Origin: Kineosporia succinea
GTDB lineage: Bacteria > Actinomycetota > Actinomycetes > Actinomycetales > Kineosporiaceae
DNA: 64,000 bases
Assembly (NCBI RefSeq): GCF_030811555.1
Contig: NZ_JAUSQZ010000001.1
Location: 3,965,241-4,029,240 of the forward strand
Direction of reading: 5' to 3'
Below are positions 1-12,595 of this stretch, piece after piece; the stretch's first letter is position 1, and each line of letters opens with the position of its first letter. Under the pieces are notes generated by a model. The model was given only the letters and a program-made list of their open reading frames with translations, was not told where the DNA came from and searched no databases. The position numbers and the translations under genes were made by a program.

Positions 1-4079
<4,079 letters not shown>

Positions 4080-4083
<4 letters not shown>

Positions 4084-4295
4084 CCAATCCGTTCGAGAAC
4101 CCCGACGGTGTGTATCTCGTGCTGGTGAACGACGAGAACCAGCACAGCCTCTGGCCCGACTTCGTCGACGTGCCGGCCGGCTGGCGCACCGTGTTCGGGC
4201 CGGAGTCCCGCCCCGCCTGCGTGGAGTACATCGAGACCAACTGGACCGACCTGCGCCCGAAGAGCCTGGTCGAGTTCATGAACGGCAACGCCTGA
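4080..4295 (+). CDS. mbtH: MbtH-like protein
   Basis: Small protein (71 aa) of the MbtH family, which binds NRPS adenylation domains and helps them fold or become active. The family signature is clear: NPF at the N terminus, SLWPDF in the middle, PAGWRTVFG, and an ending in W-T-D-L-R-P-K-S-L. The length is typical. Its ATG overlaps the stop of the NRPS gene (ATGA), so the two are probably translationally coupled and work as partners. Confidence 0.97.
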
Positions 4296-4296
4296 G

Positions 4297-4902
4297 GTGT
4301 CGCCCGAGCCGGTCCTGACCCGGGAGATCCGCGAGGGCCTGCCCGCCGCCGTCCTCGCGACCTCCGCGCCGGCCGTGCCCTCGCTCCCGTTCCCCTGGCA
4401 GGCCCGGCTCCTGCGGCCCGGCAGCACCGACGAGGCGCGGCTGGTGCACTGGATGGCGCAGCCGCACGTGGAGCGGTTCTGGCAGCAGGACTGGCCGGCC
4501 GACCGCTGGAACGGGTACCTGCGCGCCCAGATCGCCGGGGCCTACTCGCGTCCGGTGCTGGTGCTGCGCGACGGCGAGCCCTTCGCCTACCTCGAGATCT
4601 ACCGCCCGGCCCGGGACCTGATCTCGGGCTACTACCCGGCCGGTCCCCACGACCTCGGGCTGCACCTGGCCATCGGTGATCAGCGGCACACCGGGCGGGG
4701 TTTCGGGCGGGAGATGGTGAAGTCCCTGGTGGCACAGCTCTTCACCGACGACCCGGCCTGTGAGCTGGTGGTGGCCGAACCGGACGCCCGGAACGTGGCC
4801 GCGGTGCGGATGTTCGAGGCGGCCGGGTTCCGCCGGCAGGCCGAGCTGGAACTGCCGCACAAGACGGCGGCGCTGATGGTGACGGTGCGCTCGGCTCGTT
4901 GA
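4297..4902 (+). CDS. Siderophore N-acyltransferase, GNAT/AlcB-like
   Basis: A 201-aa acyltransferase of the GNAT fold, in the branch that acylates N-hydroxylated ornithine or lysine during hydroxamate siderophore synthesis (IucB/RhbD/MbtK type). Features seen: LVHWMAQPHVERFWQQDW, then a catalytic His-containing LGLHLAIGD stretch and a C-terminal DARNVAAVRMFEAAGF acetyl-CoA-binding region. It starts with GTG one base after the mbtH stop, so it is in the NRPS operon. It probably supplies the N-acyl-N-hydroxy amino acid to the NRPS. The amine hydroxylase one would also expect is not in the window and may lie to the left. Confidence 0.88.
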   Translation: MSPEPVLTREIREGLPAAVLATSAPAVPSLPFPWQARLLRPGSTDEARLVHWMAQPHVERFWQQDWPADRWNGYLRAQIAGAYSRPVLVLRDGEPFAYLEIYRPARDLISGYYPAGPHDLGLHLAIGDQRHTGRGFGREMVKSLVAQLFTDDPACELVVAEPDARNVAAVRMFEAAGFRRQAELELPHKTAALMVTVRSAR

Positions 4903-4940
4903 TCGCGCCCGGTTCCTCGGATCGAACCGGGGATCGCTGA

Positions 4941-4978
4941 TCGGCCCCGGGGAGGAGTGCAGTCCACCCCGGGGCCGA
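4941..4978. terminator. Bidirectional terminator hairpin
   Basis: Perfect 12-bp inverted repeat (4941-4952 with 4967-4978) around a 14-nt loop, between the convergent N-acyltransferase and siderophore-binding-protein genes. There is no clear T run, as is usual in high-GC actinomycetes. Confidence 0.7.
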
Positions 4979-4991
4979 AACTCGTCGACGC

Positions 4992-6080
4992 CTAGGCGCT
5001 CTCGTCCGCGACCGGGGTGCCCGGGTCGCCGTCGGCGGCCTGGGCGATCTTCGGCACCAGGTTCTCGATCAGGTACGGGATGCTCAGCACCGTCACGAAC
5101 GAGGTGGCACTGCCCAGCGTGGAGACGACCTCACCGTCGCTGCCGTCGTTGAGGTAGACGTCGCCGCCGTTCTTGAAGACGTCGAGCTTGTTGTAGAGGT
5201 TGTCGGCGGCCAGGCCGGGCTTGTCCTTCGTCGCGTTCGGCACCAGCCAGACCAGGGCGTCGACGTCGAGCAGGTCGACCCGCTCCTTGCTGACGTTGGC
5301 GCCGAACTGGTCTTTCACCACGTCGGCGAGGCCGTCGGGCATGGTGAAGCCGAGCGACTGCAGGAACTGCCCGCGCGGATCGTCGGCCGCGTAGACGTAG
5401 TAGCCCTCGTAAAGCGTTGCCATCAGGCCGGTCTTGCCCGTGAAGCCGGGGTTGGCCGTCTTGGCCTCCTCGAACTGCGCGTTGACGTCGTCGACTAGTT
5501 TCTGCGCGGCCTCGGACTGCCCGAGCGCCTTGCCGACGGTGGTGGTGATGACGTCCCAGGCGACCGCGTAGTCGTTGCTGTCCTTCGGGGCGGGCAGGGT
5601 GGGAGCGATCTTCGACAGCTTGTCGTAGTCCTCCTGCGCCACGTTGGAGTACATGCCGATGATGAGGTCGGGCTGCAGCGAGGCGATCTGCTCGAACTGG
5701 ATGCCGTCGGTGCTGTCGAGCACGGTCGGCACGGTGGCGCCGCCGAGCTTGTCCGTGGCCCAGGGCCAGATCTCGCCCTCGTTCTCGCCGAACCACTTGG
5801 TGGTGGCGATCGGGACGGTGCCGAGCGCGAGCAGGGCGTCCTGCTCGACCAGGCCCACCACGACGACCTTGGCCGGCTTGGCCGTGATCTCGGTCGAGCC
5901 GAACTTGTGGTCGATCGTCACCGGGAACGCGTCACCCGCCGCGGCCTCACCGGTGGCGGCGCTGTCGGACGAACTGTCGGAACCACCACCGCAGGCGGCG
6001 ACGAACGCCAGGCCGGCGGTGGCGATCGTGGCGCCGAACGCACGCCGGGACATTCCGGCCCGCACGGTACGGGGAGACAT
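4992..6080 (-). CDS. Ferric-siderophore ABC transporter substrate-binding lipoprotein
   Basis: A 362-aa periplasmic-binding protein of the FecB/BtuF/FhuD class. It starts MSPRTVRAG, followed by a twin-arginine motif SRRAFG and a lipobox ending FVAAC, so it is likely exported folded by Tat and lipid-anchored. The mature part has the class III binding-protein pattern (VVVVGLVEQDALLALG, IASLQPDLIIG, GKTGLMATLYEGYY). An ATG at 6092 is in frame, but the ATG at 6080 has a good GGAGG ribosome-binding site at 6086-6090 and leaves the iron box intact upstream, so I chose 6080. It stands alone on the minus strand between the synthetase and transport genes and should deliver the ferric siderophore to the permeases at 10409-13402. 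Confidence 0.93.
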   Translation of the reverse strand: MSPRTVRAGMSRRAFGATIATAGLAFVAACGGGSDSSSDSAATGEAAAGDAFPVTIDHKFGSTEITAKPAKVVVVGLVEQDALLALGTVPIATTKWFGENEGEIWPWATDKLGGATVPTVLDSTDGIQFEQIASLQPDLIIGMYSNVAQEDYDKLSKIAPTLPAPKDSNDYAVAWDVITTTVGKALGQSEAAQKLVDDVNAQFEEAKTANPGFTGKTGLMATLYEGYYVYAADDPRGQFLQSLGFTMPDGLADVVKDQFGANVSKERVDLLDVDALVWLVPNATKDKPGLAADNLYNKLDVFKNGGDVYLNDGSDGEVVSTLGSATSFVTVLSIPYLIENLVPKIAQAADGDPGTPVADESA

Positions 6081-6094
6081 CGGGACCTCCATGT

Positions 6095-6113
6095 TTAGGT
6101 TTGCCTACCCTAA
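6095..6113. promoter_or_regulatory. IdeR/DmdR1-like iron box
   Basis: TTAGGTTTGCCTACCCTAA matches the 19-bp actinobacterial iron-box consensus TTAGGTTAGGCTAACCTAA at 16 of 19 positions. It lies 14 bp upstream of the start of the siderophore-binding lipoprotein, where binding by iron-loaded IdeR/DmdR would block transcription. Confidence 0.85.
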
Positions 6114-6294
6114 TAGCTGGGGCCCACCGTCTCAACGAGCTGCGGTAATCGTGACCTTGGGCGATCGCGGAGCTGCGGGATGGCCCGCAGTGCGACATCA
6201 CTCGGCGGGCAGCCGCCCACGTCGAGGACGGGGACATCGAGGTCATCGCCTGAAGCGGTGGGTGGGCAACGGTCCGGATGTGGCCAAAACACGG

Positions 6295-6326
6295 CCCGCC
6301 CTCGACCCGGTGGGGTCAAGGGCGGG
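6295..6326 (-). terminator. Terminator hairpin after the small secreted protein gene
   Basis: Inverted repeat with 14-nt arms (6295-6308 and 6313-6326), one mismatch and a 4-nt loop, just past the stop of the minus-strand gene at 6340. The rest of 6114-6294 shows nothing I recognise beyond the upstream region of the lipoprotein gene. Confidence 0.7.
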
Positions 6327-6339
6327 GCGGTCGGCGGGA

Positions 6340-6699
6340 TCAGTGAATCGTGACCGAGGTGACCTCGACCGCGCTCTGACCCAGCTGGGTGTCCGTGCCG
6401 GCCGAGTAGTCGGACGTGTGGGCCCCGCTGCCGTCCACGTAGGTCACCGTCACCGCGTTGACGCCGGTGGTGATGCCCTCGACCCCGGTGACGCTGCCGT
6501 TCCAGGTGCCCGCGTTGGCGAAGCACTGGAGCGGCACGAAAGTGCCGTCGTCCTCGGGGTCGTTGATGAGCTGGACGTAGCCGGACGCACCCGAGTCACT
6601 GCACGACGGGCTGTCGATCGCCAGGGCGGGACCGGCCGTGGCCACGGCGCTGACGGCGGCGAGAGCGGTGGCAGTGCCGAAGGCGGCTCGCTTGATCAT
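6340..6699 (-). CDS. Small secreted protein, possibly beta/gamma-crystallin-like
   Basis: A 119-aa protein. The start at 6699 is chosen because the frame there begins MIKRAAFG with a Sec signal peptide ending GPALA and a GGAAGGA ribosome-binding site upstream; longer in-frame starts add a sequence without features. The mature part is about 90 aa with two Cys. Its CFANAG.W.G stretch, followed by alternating hydrophobic strands, resembles the Streptomyces killer-toxin-like/beta-gamma-crystallin fold; this is a weak likeness. It lies between iron-transport genes, but nothing in the sequence ties it to iron. Function unknown. Confidence 0.75.
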   Translation of the reverse strand: MIKRAAFGTATALAAVSAVATAGPALAIDSPSCSDSGASGYVQLINDPEDDGTFVPLQCFANAGTWNGSVTGVEGITTGVNAVTVTYVDGSGAHTSDYSAGTDTQLGQSAVEVTSVTIH

Positions 6700-6808
6700 T
6701 TTTCGGTTCCTTCCGGTGAGATCTGTTCGGACGACCAACAGCGTGGCGTGGATCGCCGGGCCCCGCATTTCCGGATACAAGGGGGCGTTTGTGGGCAAAA
6801 GAGCTGCC

Positions 6809-8557
6809 CTAGAAGTCTTTCGACCACGCCTTCCACAGTCCCGCGTAAAGCCCGCCGTGCGCCAGTAGTTCGGCGTGCGTGCCTTGCTCGGCCACCTGTC
6901 CGGCCTCCATCACCACGATCCGGTCGGCACTGGCGGCCTGGGTCAGGCGGTGCGCCACCACCACCGACGTCCTCCCGGTGAGGGCCTGCAGCGCAGAGCG
7001 TTCCAGCAGCCGGGCACCGGCGCTGCCGGCCTCGGCGGTGGCCTCGTCGAGGATCGCCACCGGCGGGTCGGCCAGCACCAGCCGGGCCAGCGCGAGCTGC
7101 TGGGCCTGGGCTGCGGTGAGGTCGTGCCCGCCGTCGCCGACGATCGTGTCCAGGCCGTCCGGCAGCAGTCGCACCCACTCGAGTGCGTGCACGAGTTCCA
7201 GTGCCTTCTCGAGCTCTTCGGCCGACGCGTCGGGTCGCGCCAGGCGCAGGTCGTCGGCCAGCGGGCCGGCGAACACGTGCACCTCCTGGGTCACCAGGGC
7301 GACCGTGCGGCGGGTGCCGTCCGGCCCCAGCTCGTCGATGTCCTTGGCCCCCAGGCGGATCCGGCCGGTCGCGGGCGGGTGGAACCCCGCGATGAGCTTC
7401 ACCAGGGTGGTTTTTCCGGCGCCGCTCGCGCCGACCACGGCCACCCGGTGCCCGGCCGGGATCTCGAGGTCCACGCCGGTGAGCACGTCGTGCCCGGGGG
7501 TGTAGGCGTGGCCCACCTTCTCGACGATGACGGACGCGTCCCTCGCCTCGATCGCGGGGGCGCCGGTGGCCGTGCGGTCGGGCAGGTCGACGACCCCGAC
7601 CAGCCGGGCCAGGCTGGCCGCGGCCGACTGCGCCTCGTCGAGAAGGAAGAGCGCCGTGTTGATCGGCGTGAACAGGCCGTGGAAGTAGAACGCGGCGGCC
7701 GAGGCGGTGCCGATCGACACCGCACCGTCGCGCACGAGCAGGTAGCCGACGACGAGAACGCCGGACAGGCCGATGAACTCGGCCAGGTTCAGGCGCCCGA
7801 AGAAGCCGGTCTGCAGGGCGATGCCGTCGAGCGTGCGGTCGACCGTGCGCGACGAGGCGGCCGCCACCCGCGGCACCTGGCGTCCGGTCAGCCGGAACGC
7901 CCGCACCGTACGGGCCCCGCCGATCGTCTCCAGCAGTTGCTGCTGCTGCTCCCCGGCCGCCACCCGCTGCTCGGCGTAGACCCGCCCGGCCCGCCGCAGG
8001 TACCAGCGCACGGTCAGCACCTGGATCGGCGCCGCGAGCAGCGCCACCAGCAGGAACCGGTAGTCGAGCACCGCCAGGGCACCCAGCGTCAGCACGATCG
8101 CCAGCGCGGAGCGGGCGAACTCGGGGACCGCCTCGCGCACGCCCTCGCTGATGCGCTGCACGTCGTTCGTGACCCGTGAGGTCAGGTCGCCCGACCCGGC
8201 CCGCTCCAGGTCGGCGATCGGCAGGTGCAGCGCCTTCTCCACGAACCGCTCGCGCAGTTCGGCCAGCGCCGACTCACCCGCCGTGGCCAGCTGGGACATG
8301 CCGATCGGGGTGAGCAGCCCCTGCACCAGCGCCACCACCGCGATGCCGACGGCCGGCCCGACGAGCGACCCGGCCCCCTCGCCCCGCGCCACCACGTCGA
8401 CGATGCGGCCCAGCAGCGGCGAGCTCAGCAGGCCCACCGCGGTGGCCACGACCAGCACCACCACACCGGTGACCGCGGGCACCCGGTGCGGGCGGACCAG
8501 GCTGCCGACGATCTGGCGGCAGCGCGCCGCGGTGGCGATCGGCAGGGTGCCCGTCAC
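6809..8557 (-). CDS. ABC exporter half-transporter, intact Walker A/B, degenerate signature
   Basis: A 582-aa fused membrane-plus-ATPase half-transporter (six helices in roughly residues 20-300, then the ATPase). Walker A GASGAGKTT and Walker B VAILDEAT are intact, but the signature motif reads DLTAAQAQQ instead of LSGGQ. It starts with GTG that overlaps the stop of the upstream half-transporter (GTGA), so the two are coupled and should form a heterodimer. Given the iron box at their promoter and the NRPS next door, siderophore export is the likely role; an IrtAB-like import role cannot be excluded from sequence. Confidence 0.9.
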   Translation of the reverse strand: MTGTLPIATAARCRQIVGSLVRPHRVPAVTGVVVLVVATAVGLLSSPLLGRIVDVVARGEGAGSLVGPAVGIAVVALVQGLLTPIGMSQLATAGESALAELRERFVEKALHLPIADLERAGSGDLTSRVTNDVQRISEGVREAVPEFARSALAIVLTLGALAVLDYRFLLVALLAAPIQVLTVRWYLRRAGRVYAEQRVAAGEQQQQLLETIGGARTVRAFRLTGRQVPRVAAASSRTVDRTLDGIALQTGFFGRLNLAEFIGLSGVLVVGYLLVRDGAVSIGTASAAAFYFHGLFTPINTALFLLDEAQSAAASLARLVGVVDLPDRTATGAPAIEARDASVIVEKVGHAYTPGHDVLTGVDLEIPAGHRVAVVGASGAGKTTLVKLIAGFHPPATGRIRLGAKDIDELGPDGTRRTVALVTQEVHVFAGPLADDLRLARPDASAEELEKALELVHALEWVRLLPDGLDTIVGDGGHDLTAAQAQQLALARLVLADPPVAILDEATAEAGSAGARLLERSALQALTGRTSVVVAHRLTQAASADRIVVMEAGQVAEQGTHAELLAHGGLYAGLWKAWSKDF

Positions 8558-10296
8558 GACAGCACCGTCGATCGGTAGGTCTCGTTCTCGCGCACCAGCT
8601 CCGGGTGCGGTCCCTGGGCCACGGTCCGTCCCTCCACGAGCAGCACCACCCTGTCCGTCACCGCCAGCAGCGCCGGGCTCGTTGTCACCAGCAGCGTGGT
8701 GCGCCCCGCGCGCACGGCCCGCAGCCCGGCCGCGATCCGCGCCTCGGTGACGCTGTCCACCGCCGTCGTCGGGTCGTGCAGCACCAGCACCGACGCGTCG
8801 ACGTTCAGCGCCCGGGCCAGCGCCACCCGCTGCCGCTGCCCGCCGGAGAGGTTGCCGCCCCGCTCGGTCAGCACCGTGGCCCGGCCCTCGGGCAGGCTCG
8901 CGATGACCTCGTCGGCCGCGCTGGCCGCGAGCACCCGCTCGGTGAGTTCGTCACTGCCGCTATCACTCTCGATGCTCTCCAGCAGCGGCCCGCCGAACAG
9001 CCCGGCGTCGTGCGCGGCCACGAGCACCCGGGCCCGCACCTGGTCGGGATGCAGCGACGACAACGGCACCTCCTCCAGCTTCACCTGCCCGCGGTCCGGA
9101 TCGAGCTCGCGCCCGAGCAGCCGCAGCAGGGCCACCGCATCGGCCGGGTCGCGGGCCACCACACCGATCACCTCACCCGGCGCCACCCGCAGGTCGACCT
9201 GCTGCAGGCATCCCGAAGCCACGTCATCGAGCGCGATCCCGACCGGTGCCGACGGGCGCAGCCCACCCCCGGCCATCTCGCCCGGCCCGACCAACTCCGG
9301 GCTGGACAGCACCTCGGCGACCCGGCCGGCACTGGCCCGCCCGGCCGCCAGCTCGGAACCGACCCAGGCGAACACCTGCAGCGGGCCGAGCAGGAACTGC
9401 GCCAGGCCGATCGCCGCGGTCAGGTCGCCGATGCTGATGTCGCCGTCCAACGCCAGTTTTCCGCCGACGGCGGCCACCAGCGCCAGGAAGATGCCGGTCA
9501 TCAGCAGGATCGCGCCCTCGTAGGCGCCCCGGGCCTGCGCCGCCCGCACGGTGGCGGTCAGCGCCCGCTGGCTCGGGATGCGGTAGCGCTCGACCGCGAC
9601 CTGCTCGGCGCCGATGCCTTTGAGCACCCGCAGCCCGGAGACCAGGTCGGCGGCCACTCCGGAGGCGGCGGCGGCCTCCTCCTGCTCGGCCTCGCTGCGG
9701 CTCTCCAGCGGCCGGCCCAGCACGTGGGTCAGCCAGAGCATGAGCGGCGCCCCGATCAGCACCAGCAGGCCCAGCGGCAGGCTGACCACCAGCAGCGCGA
9801 CGGCGGCCACGACCATCGCCACGATCTGCGCCAGCCCGGCCCCGGCGGCGGTGACGACCGCGCCCACCCGCTGCGCGTCACTGGTCGCGATGCTGGCCAG
9901 CGTCCCGGGCAGCCGGCCTTCCTCGGCCCCGCCGCGGGCGTCGAGAACCCGCTCGGTGAGACGCATCCGCAGGTCGTGGGCACCCCACTCGGCCGCGGCC
10001 TCGATCTTGCGGGCGCCGTGCCGGTAACTGTTCGACAGTGTGAGGAAGAGCCCCGCGAGGACGCCGATCCACAGCAGCAGGTCGGACAGCCCGGCCTGCG
10101 CCGACCGCGATCCGGCGACCGCCTCGTCCACCACCCGGCCGATGACCACCGGTACCAGCGCCTCGCAGAGCTGGTGCGTGCACAGCAGGGCCGTTCCCGC
10201 CGCGACCAGGCCCCGGCGATTCAGGAGGGTGCTGCGCAGAACGTCTTTCCTCGTCACCGGCGGAGTCACGGAAGGGACGGCACTGGACACGCTCAT
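8554..10296 (-). CDS. ABC exporter half-transporter, degenerate Walker motifs, intact LSGGQ
   Basis: A 580-aa half-transporter starting MSVSSAVPS at 10296. Its membrane domain is followed by an ATPase in which Walker A is lost (GVVARDPADAV, no G-K-T/S) and the catalytic Glu after Walker B is replaced by Pro (VLVLHDPTT), while the signature LSGGQRQRV is intact. It therefore complements the downstream partner: together they build one complete ATP site and one dead site. The start codon lies immediately beside the iron box and I see no Shine-Dalgarno, so the message may be leaderless. In-frame sequence extends upstream to 10803, but there it runs through the iron box and the divergent permease, so the longer start is rejected. 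Confidence 0.9.
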   Translation of the reverse strand: MSVSSAVPSVTPPVTRKDVLRSTLLNRRGLVAAGTALLCTHQLCEALVPVVIGRVVDEAVAGSRSAQAGLSDLLLWIGVLAGLFLTLSNSYRHGARKIEAAAEWGAHDLRMRLTERVLDARGGAEEGRLPGTLASIATSDAQRVGAVVTAAGAGLAQIVAMVVAAVALLVVSLPLGLLVLIGAPLMLWLTHVLGRPLESRSEAEQEEAAAASGVAADLVSGLRVLKGIGAEQVAVERYRIPSQRALTATVRAAQARGAYEGAILLMTGIFLALVAAVGGKLALDGDISIGDLTAAIGLAQFLLGPLQVFAWVGSELAAGRASAGRVAEVLSSPELVGPGEMAGGGLRPSAPVGIALDDVASGCLQQVDLRVAPGEVIGVVARDPADAVALLRLLGRELDPDRGQVKLEEVPLSSLHPDQVRARVLVAAHDAGLFGGPLLESIESDSGSDELTERVLAASAADEVIASLPEGRATVLTERGGNLSGGQRQRVALARALNVDASVLVLHDPTTAVDSVTEARIAAGLRAVRAGRTTLLVTTSPALLAVTDRVVLLVEGRTVAQGPHPELVRENETYRSTVLS

Positions 10297-10297
10297 A

Positions 10298-10316
10298 TGA
10301 AGTAAGGCTAACCTAA
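10298..10316. promoter_or_regulatory. IdeR/DmdR1-like iron box in a divergent promoter
   Basis: The 19 bases end in AAGGCTAACCTAA and match the iron-box consensus at 16 of 19 positions. The box sits between the exporter (minus strand, start 10296) and the importer permease (plus strand, start 10409), so a single repressor could control both directions. Confidence 0.88.
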
Positions 10317-10408
10317 CGGTCCGGGCACAGTGCGTGCCTCGACGAGTGCTGCCTGCCGACTTTCTCACGGCGTGCCCGGGCTCGGACGGAGTGCTGGAGG
10401 AGGATTCG

Positions 10409-11461
10409 ATGGCGGTGACCGTCGACGTGCCGGAGGAAGCCCCGGTCGAGTCCCGGGACGTCGGGGGCCGCACCTCGCTGCGCGTCGTCGGCCTGATCGT
10501 GTCGCTGGTGCTGCTGGCCGCGGTGATCGTGGCCAGCCTGGCGTTCGGTGCCAAGTTCATCCCGTTCGGCGAGAGCTGGCGGCTGTGGTGGCACAATGAC
10601 GGCTCGTCGAACGCCGCGATCATCCACGACCTGCGCCTGCCGCGCACCCTGGTCGGTCTGATGGTCGGTGCGGCACTGGGACTCTCGGGTGCGCTGATGC
10701 AGGCGCTGACCCTGAACCCGCTGGCCGAGCCCGGTCTGCTCGGCGTGAACCTGGGCGCGTCCACCGGTGTGGTGCTGGCCATCGCGTTCCTCGGCGTCAC
10801 CACGATCAGCGGCTACGTCTGGTTCGCCTTCCTCGGCGCCGCCCTCACCTCGGTGATCGTGTTCCTGCTGGGCAACACCGGGCGCTCGGCCACCCCCGAC
10901 CGGCAGATCCTGGCCGGCATCGCGATCACCACCGTGATGGGCAGCGGCATCTACGCGATCCTGGTGCTGCGCCCCGACGTGTTCAACAAGTTCCGGTTCT
11001 GGGAGGTCGGCTCCCTCGGCGACGTGAGCACCGAGGCCGGCTGGAAGGTCGCCCCGTTCGTCCTCGGCGGCATCCTGCTCGCACTGTCCCTCGGCCCGGC
11101 TCTCAACGCCCTGGCCATGGGGGAGGAAACCGGCCGCGCCCTCGGCGCACACGTGATGCGCACCCGGCTGCTCGGCATGCTCGCCGTGACCCTGCTGTGC
11201 GGCGGCGCCACCGCGGCGGTCGGCCCGATCTACTTCGTCGGCCTGGCCGTGCCCCACGTGACCCGCATGTTCACCGGGCCCGACCAGCGCTGGATCCTGA
11301 TCTACTCGATGGTGCTCGCGCCGGTGCTGCTGCTGACCGCCGACATCATCGGCCGGGTCGTCGCCGCTCCCTCGGAACTGCAGGTCGGCATCGTCACCGC
11401 GTTCCTCGGGGCGCCGATGTTCATCGTCCTGGCCCGCCGCCGACGGCTGGCCCAGCTGTGA
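10409..11461 (+). CDS. Iron-siderophore ABC transporter permease (FecCD family)
   Basis: A 350-aa membrane permease of the BtuC/FecCD family with about ten helices. Typical elements: LRLPRTLVGLMVGAALGLSG, MQALTLNPLAEPGLLGVNLGAS, and the C-terminal GPIYFVGLAVPHVTRMFTG segment that contacts the ATPase. I chose the ATG at 10409 because GGAGGAGG at 10396-10403 precedes it and the conserved part begins shortly after; an in-frame start at 10334 has no such site. First gene of the iron-box-controlled importer operon, followed directly by its partner permease. Confidence 0.94.
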   Translation: MAVTVDVPEEAPVESRDVGGRTSLRVVGLIVSLVLLAAVIVASLAFGAKFIPFGESWRLWWHNDGSSNAAIIHDLRLPRTLVGLMVGAALGLSGALMQALTLNPLAEPGLLGVNLGASTGVVLAIAFLGVTTISGYVWFAFLGAALTSVIVFLLGNTGRSATPDRQILAGIAITTVMGSGIYAILVLRPDVFNKFRFWEVGSLGDVSTEAGWKVAPFVLGGILLALSLGPALNALAMGEETGRALGAHVMRTRLLGMLAVTLLCGGATAAVGPIYFVGLAVPHVTRMFTGPDQRWILIYSMVLAPVLLLTADIIGRVVAAPSELQVGIVTAFLGAPMFIVLARRRRLAQL

Positions 11462-12591
11462 GCGACCAGCGGATGCGCGACCAGCGGGTGAGCGATCAGC
11501 GGGTGAGCGACCAGCGGATGCCGGGCGACCGGCGGGCGGTGAGCGACCGGCGCGTGCTCAGCGGGCGGGTCGTCCGCAACCCGACCGGATCGTTCTCGGC
11601 GCGCGTCGACGTCCGGGCCGCCACGTCCGTCGTCGTGCTTCTCGTTCTGGCCCTGGCGATCTCGCTGTACAGCCTGGCCAGCGGCGACTTCGACGTGCCC
11701 CTGCCCGACGTGGTGCGCACCCTGCTGGGCGAGCAGATCCCCGGTGCGCAGTTCATCATCATGGACCTGCGGCTGCCCCGGACCCTGACCGCGCTGTTCG
11801 TCGGCGCCGCGCTCGGCGTCAGCGGCTCGATCTTCCAGAACCTGACCCGCAACCCGCTCGGCAGCCCGGACTTCATCGGCCTGACCATCGGTGCCTCCAG
11901 TGGCGCGCTCATCGTGATCCTGGTGATGCACGGCAGTACCGACCAGATCGCGCTCGGCGCCCTGATCGGCTGCGTCGTCACCTCGGTCGCCATCTACCTG
12001 CTGGCCTACCGCAAGGGCAGCCAGAGCTTCCGGCTGATCCTCGTCGGCATCGGTATCGGCGCGATGCTCGACGCGTTCAACTCGTTCCTCATCACCCGGG
12101 CCCGCCTCGACGAGGCCGTGGGCGCCCAGGTCTGGCTCATCGGAACCCTGAACGGCCGCTCCTGGGAACAACTCCGGCCGCTGCTGCTCACCGTGCTGAT
12201 CGTGCTGCCGATCGCGTTCTGGCAGGGCCGGCACCTGAACATGCTGGCCCTGGGCGACGAGACGGCCACCGCCCTGGGCGTTCCGGTCGAGCGCACCCGG
12301 GGCATCCTCTTCGTCTGCGCGGTGGCCCTGGCCGGCGTCGCCACCGCGGCGGCCGGCCCGATCGCGTTCGTCGCGCTCGCCGCCCCGCAGCTGGCGTTGC
12401 GCGTGACCCGCAGTGCCGGAGCGGGTCTCGCGGGGGCGGCCGCGATGGGGGCGCTGCTGCTGGTGGCGAGCGACTGGGTGGCGCAACGGGCGCTGCCCTC
12501 CGGCCCGGTGCCGGTCGGCATCGCCACCGGGCTGCTCGGCGGGGCGTATCTGTGCTGGTTGCTGGTGCACGAATGGCGGAAGGGTCGTTGA
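11458..12591 (+). CDS. Iron-siderophore ABC transporter permease (FecCD family), second subunit
   Basis: A 377-aa FecCD-type permease. The conserved body starts near residue 45 (LRLPRTLTALFVGAALGVSG, NLTRNPLGSPDFIGLT, AAAGPIAFVALAAPQLALR). The GTG at 11458 overlaps the stop of the first permease (GTGA), giving coupled translation. The N-terminal part is an unusual hydrophilic tail (SDQR units) encoded by a tandem 15-bp repeat that offers five in-frame start codons, so the exact start is uncertain. It should form the heterodimeric channel with the permease at 10409. Confidence 0.93.
   Translation: MSDQRMRDQRVSDQRVSDQRMPGDRRAVSDRRVLSGRVVRNPTGSFSARVDVRAATSVVVLLVLALAISLYSLASGDFDVPLPDVVRTLLGEQIPGAQFIIMDLRLPRTLTALFVGAALGVSGSIFQNLTRNPLGSPDFIGLTIGASSGALIVILVMHGSTDQIALGALIGCVVTSVAIYLLAYRKGSQSFRLILVGIGIGAMLDAFNSFLITRARLDEAVGAQVWLIGTLNGRSWEQLRPLLLTVLIVLPIAFWQGRHLNMLALGDETATALGVPVERTRGILFVCAVALAGVATAAAGPIAFVALAAPQLALRVTRSAGAGLAGAAAMGALLLVASDWVAQRALPSGPVPVGIATGLLGGAYLCWLLVHEWRKGR
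11460..11519 (+). repeat. Tandem 15-bp repeat, four copies, in the permease start region
   Basis: Four near-identical 15-bp units (GAGCGACCAGCGGAT type) code for SDQR(V/M) repeats. Each unit boundary creates an in-frame ATG or GTG (11458, 11473, 11488, 11503, 11518). Confidence 0.85.
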
Positions 12592-12595
12592 TCTC

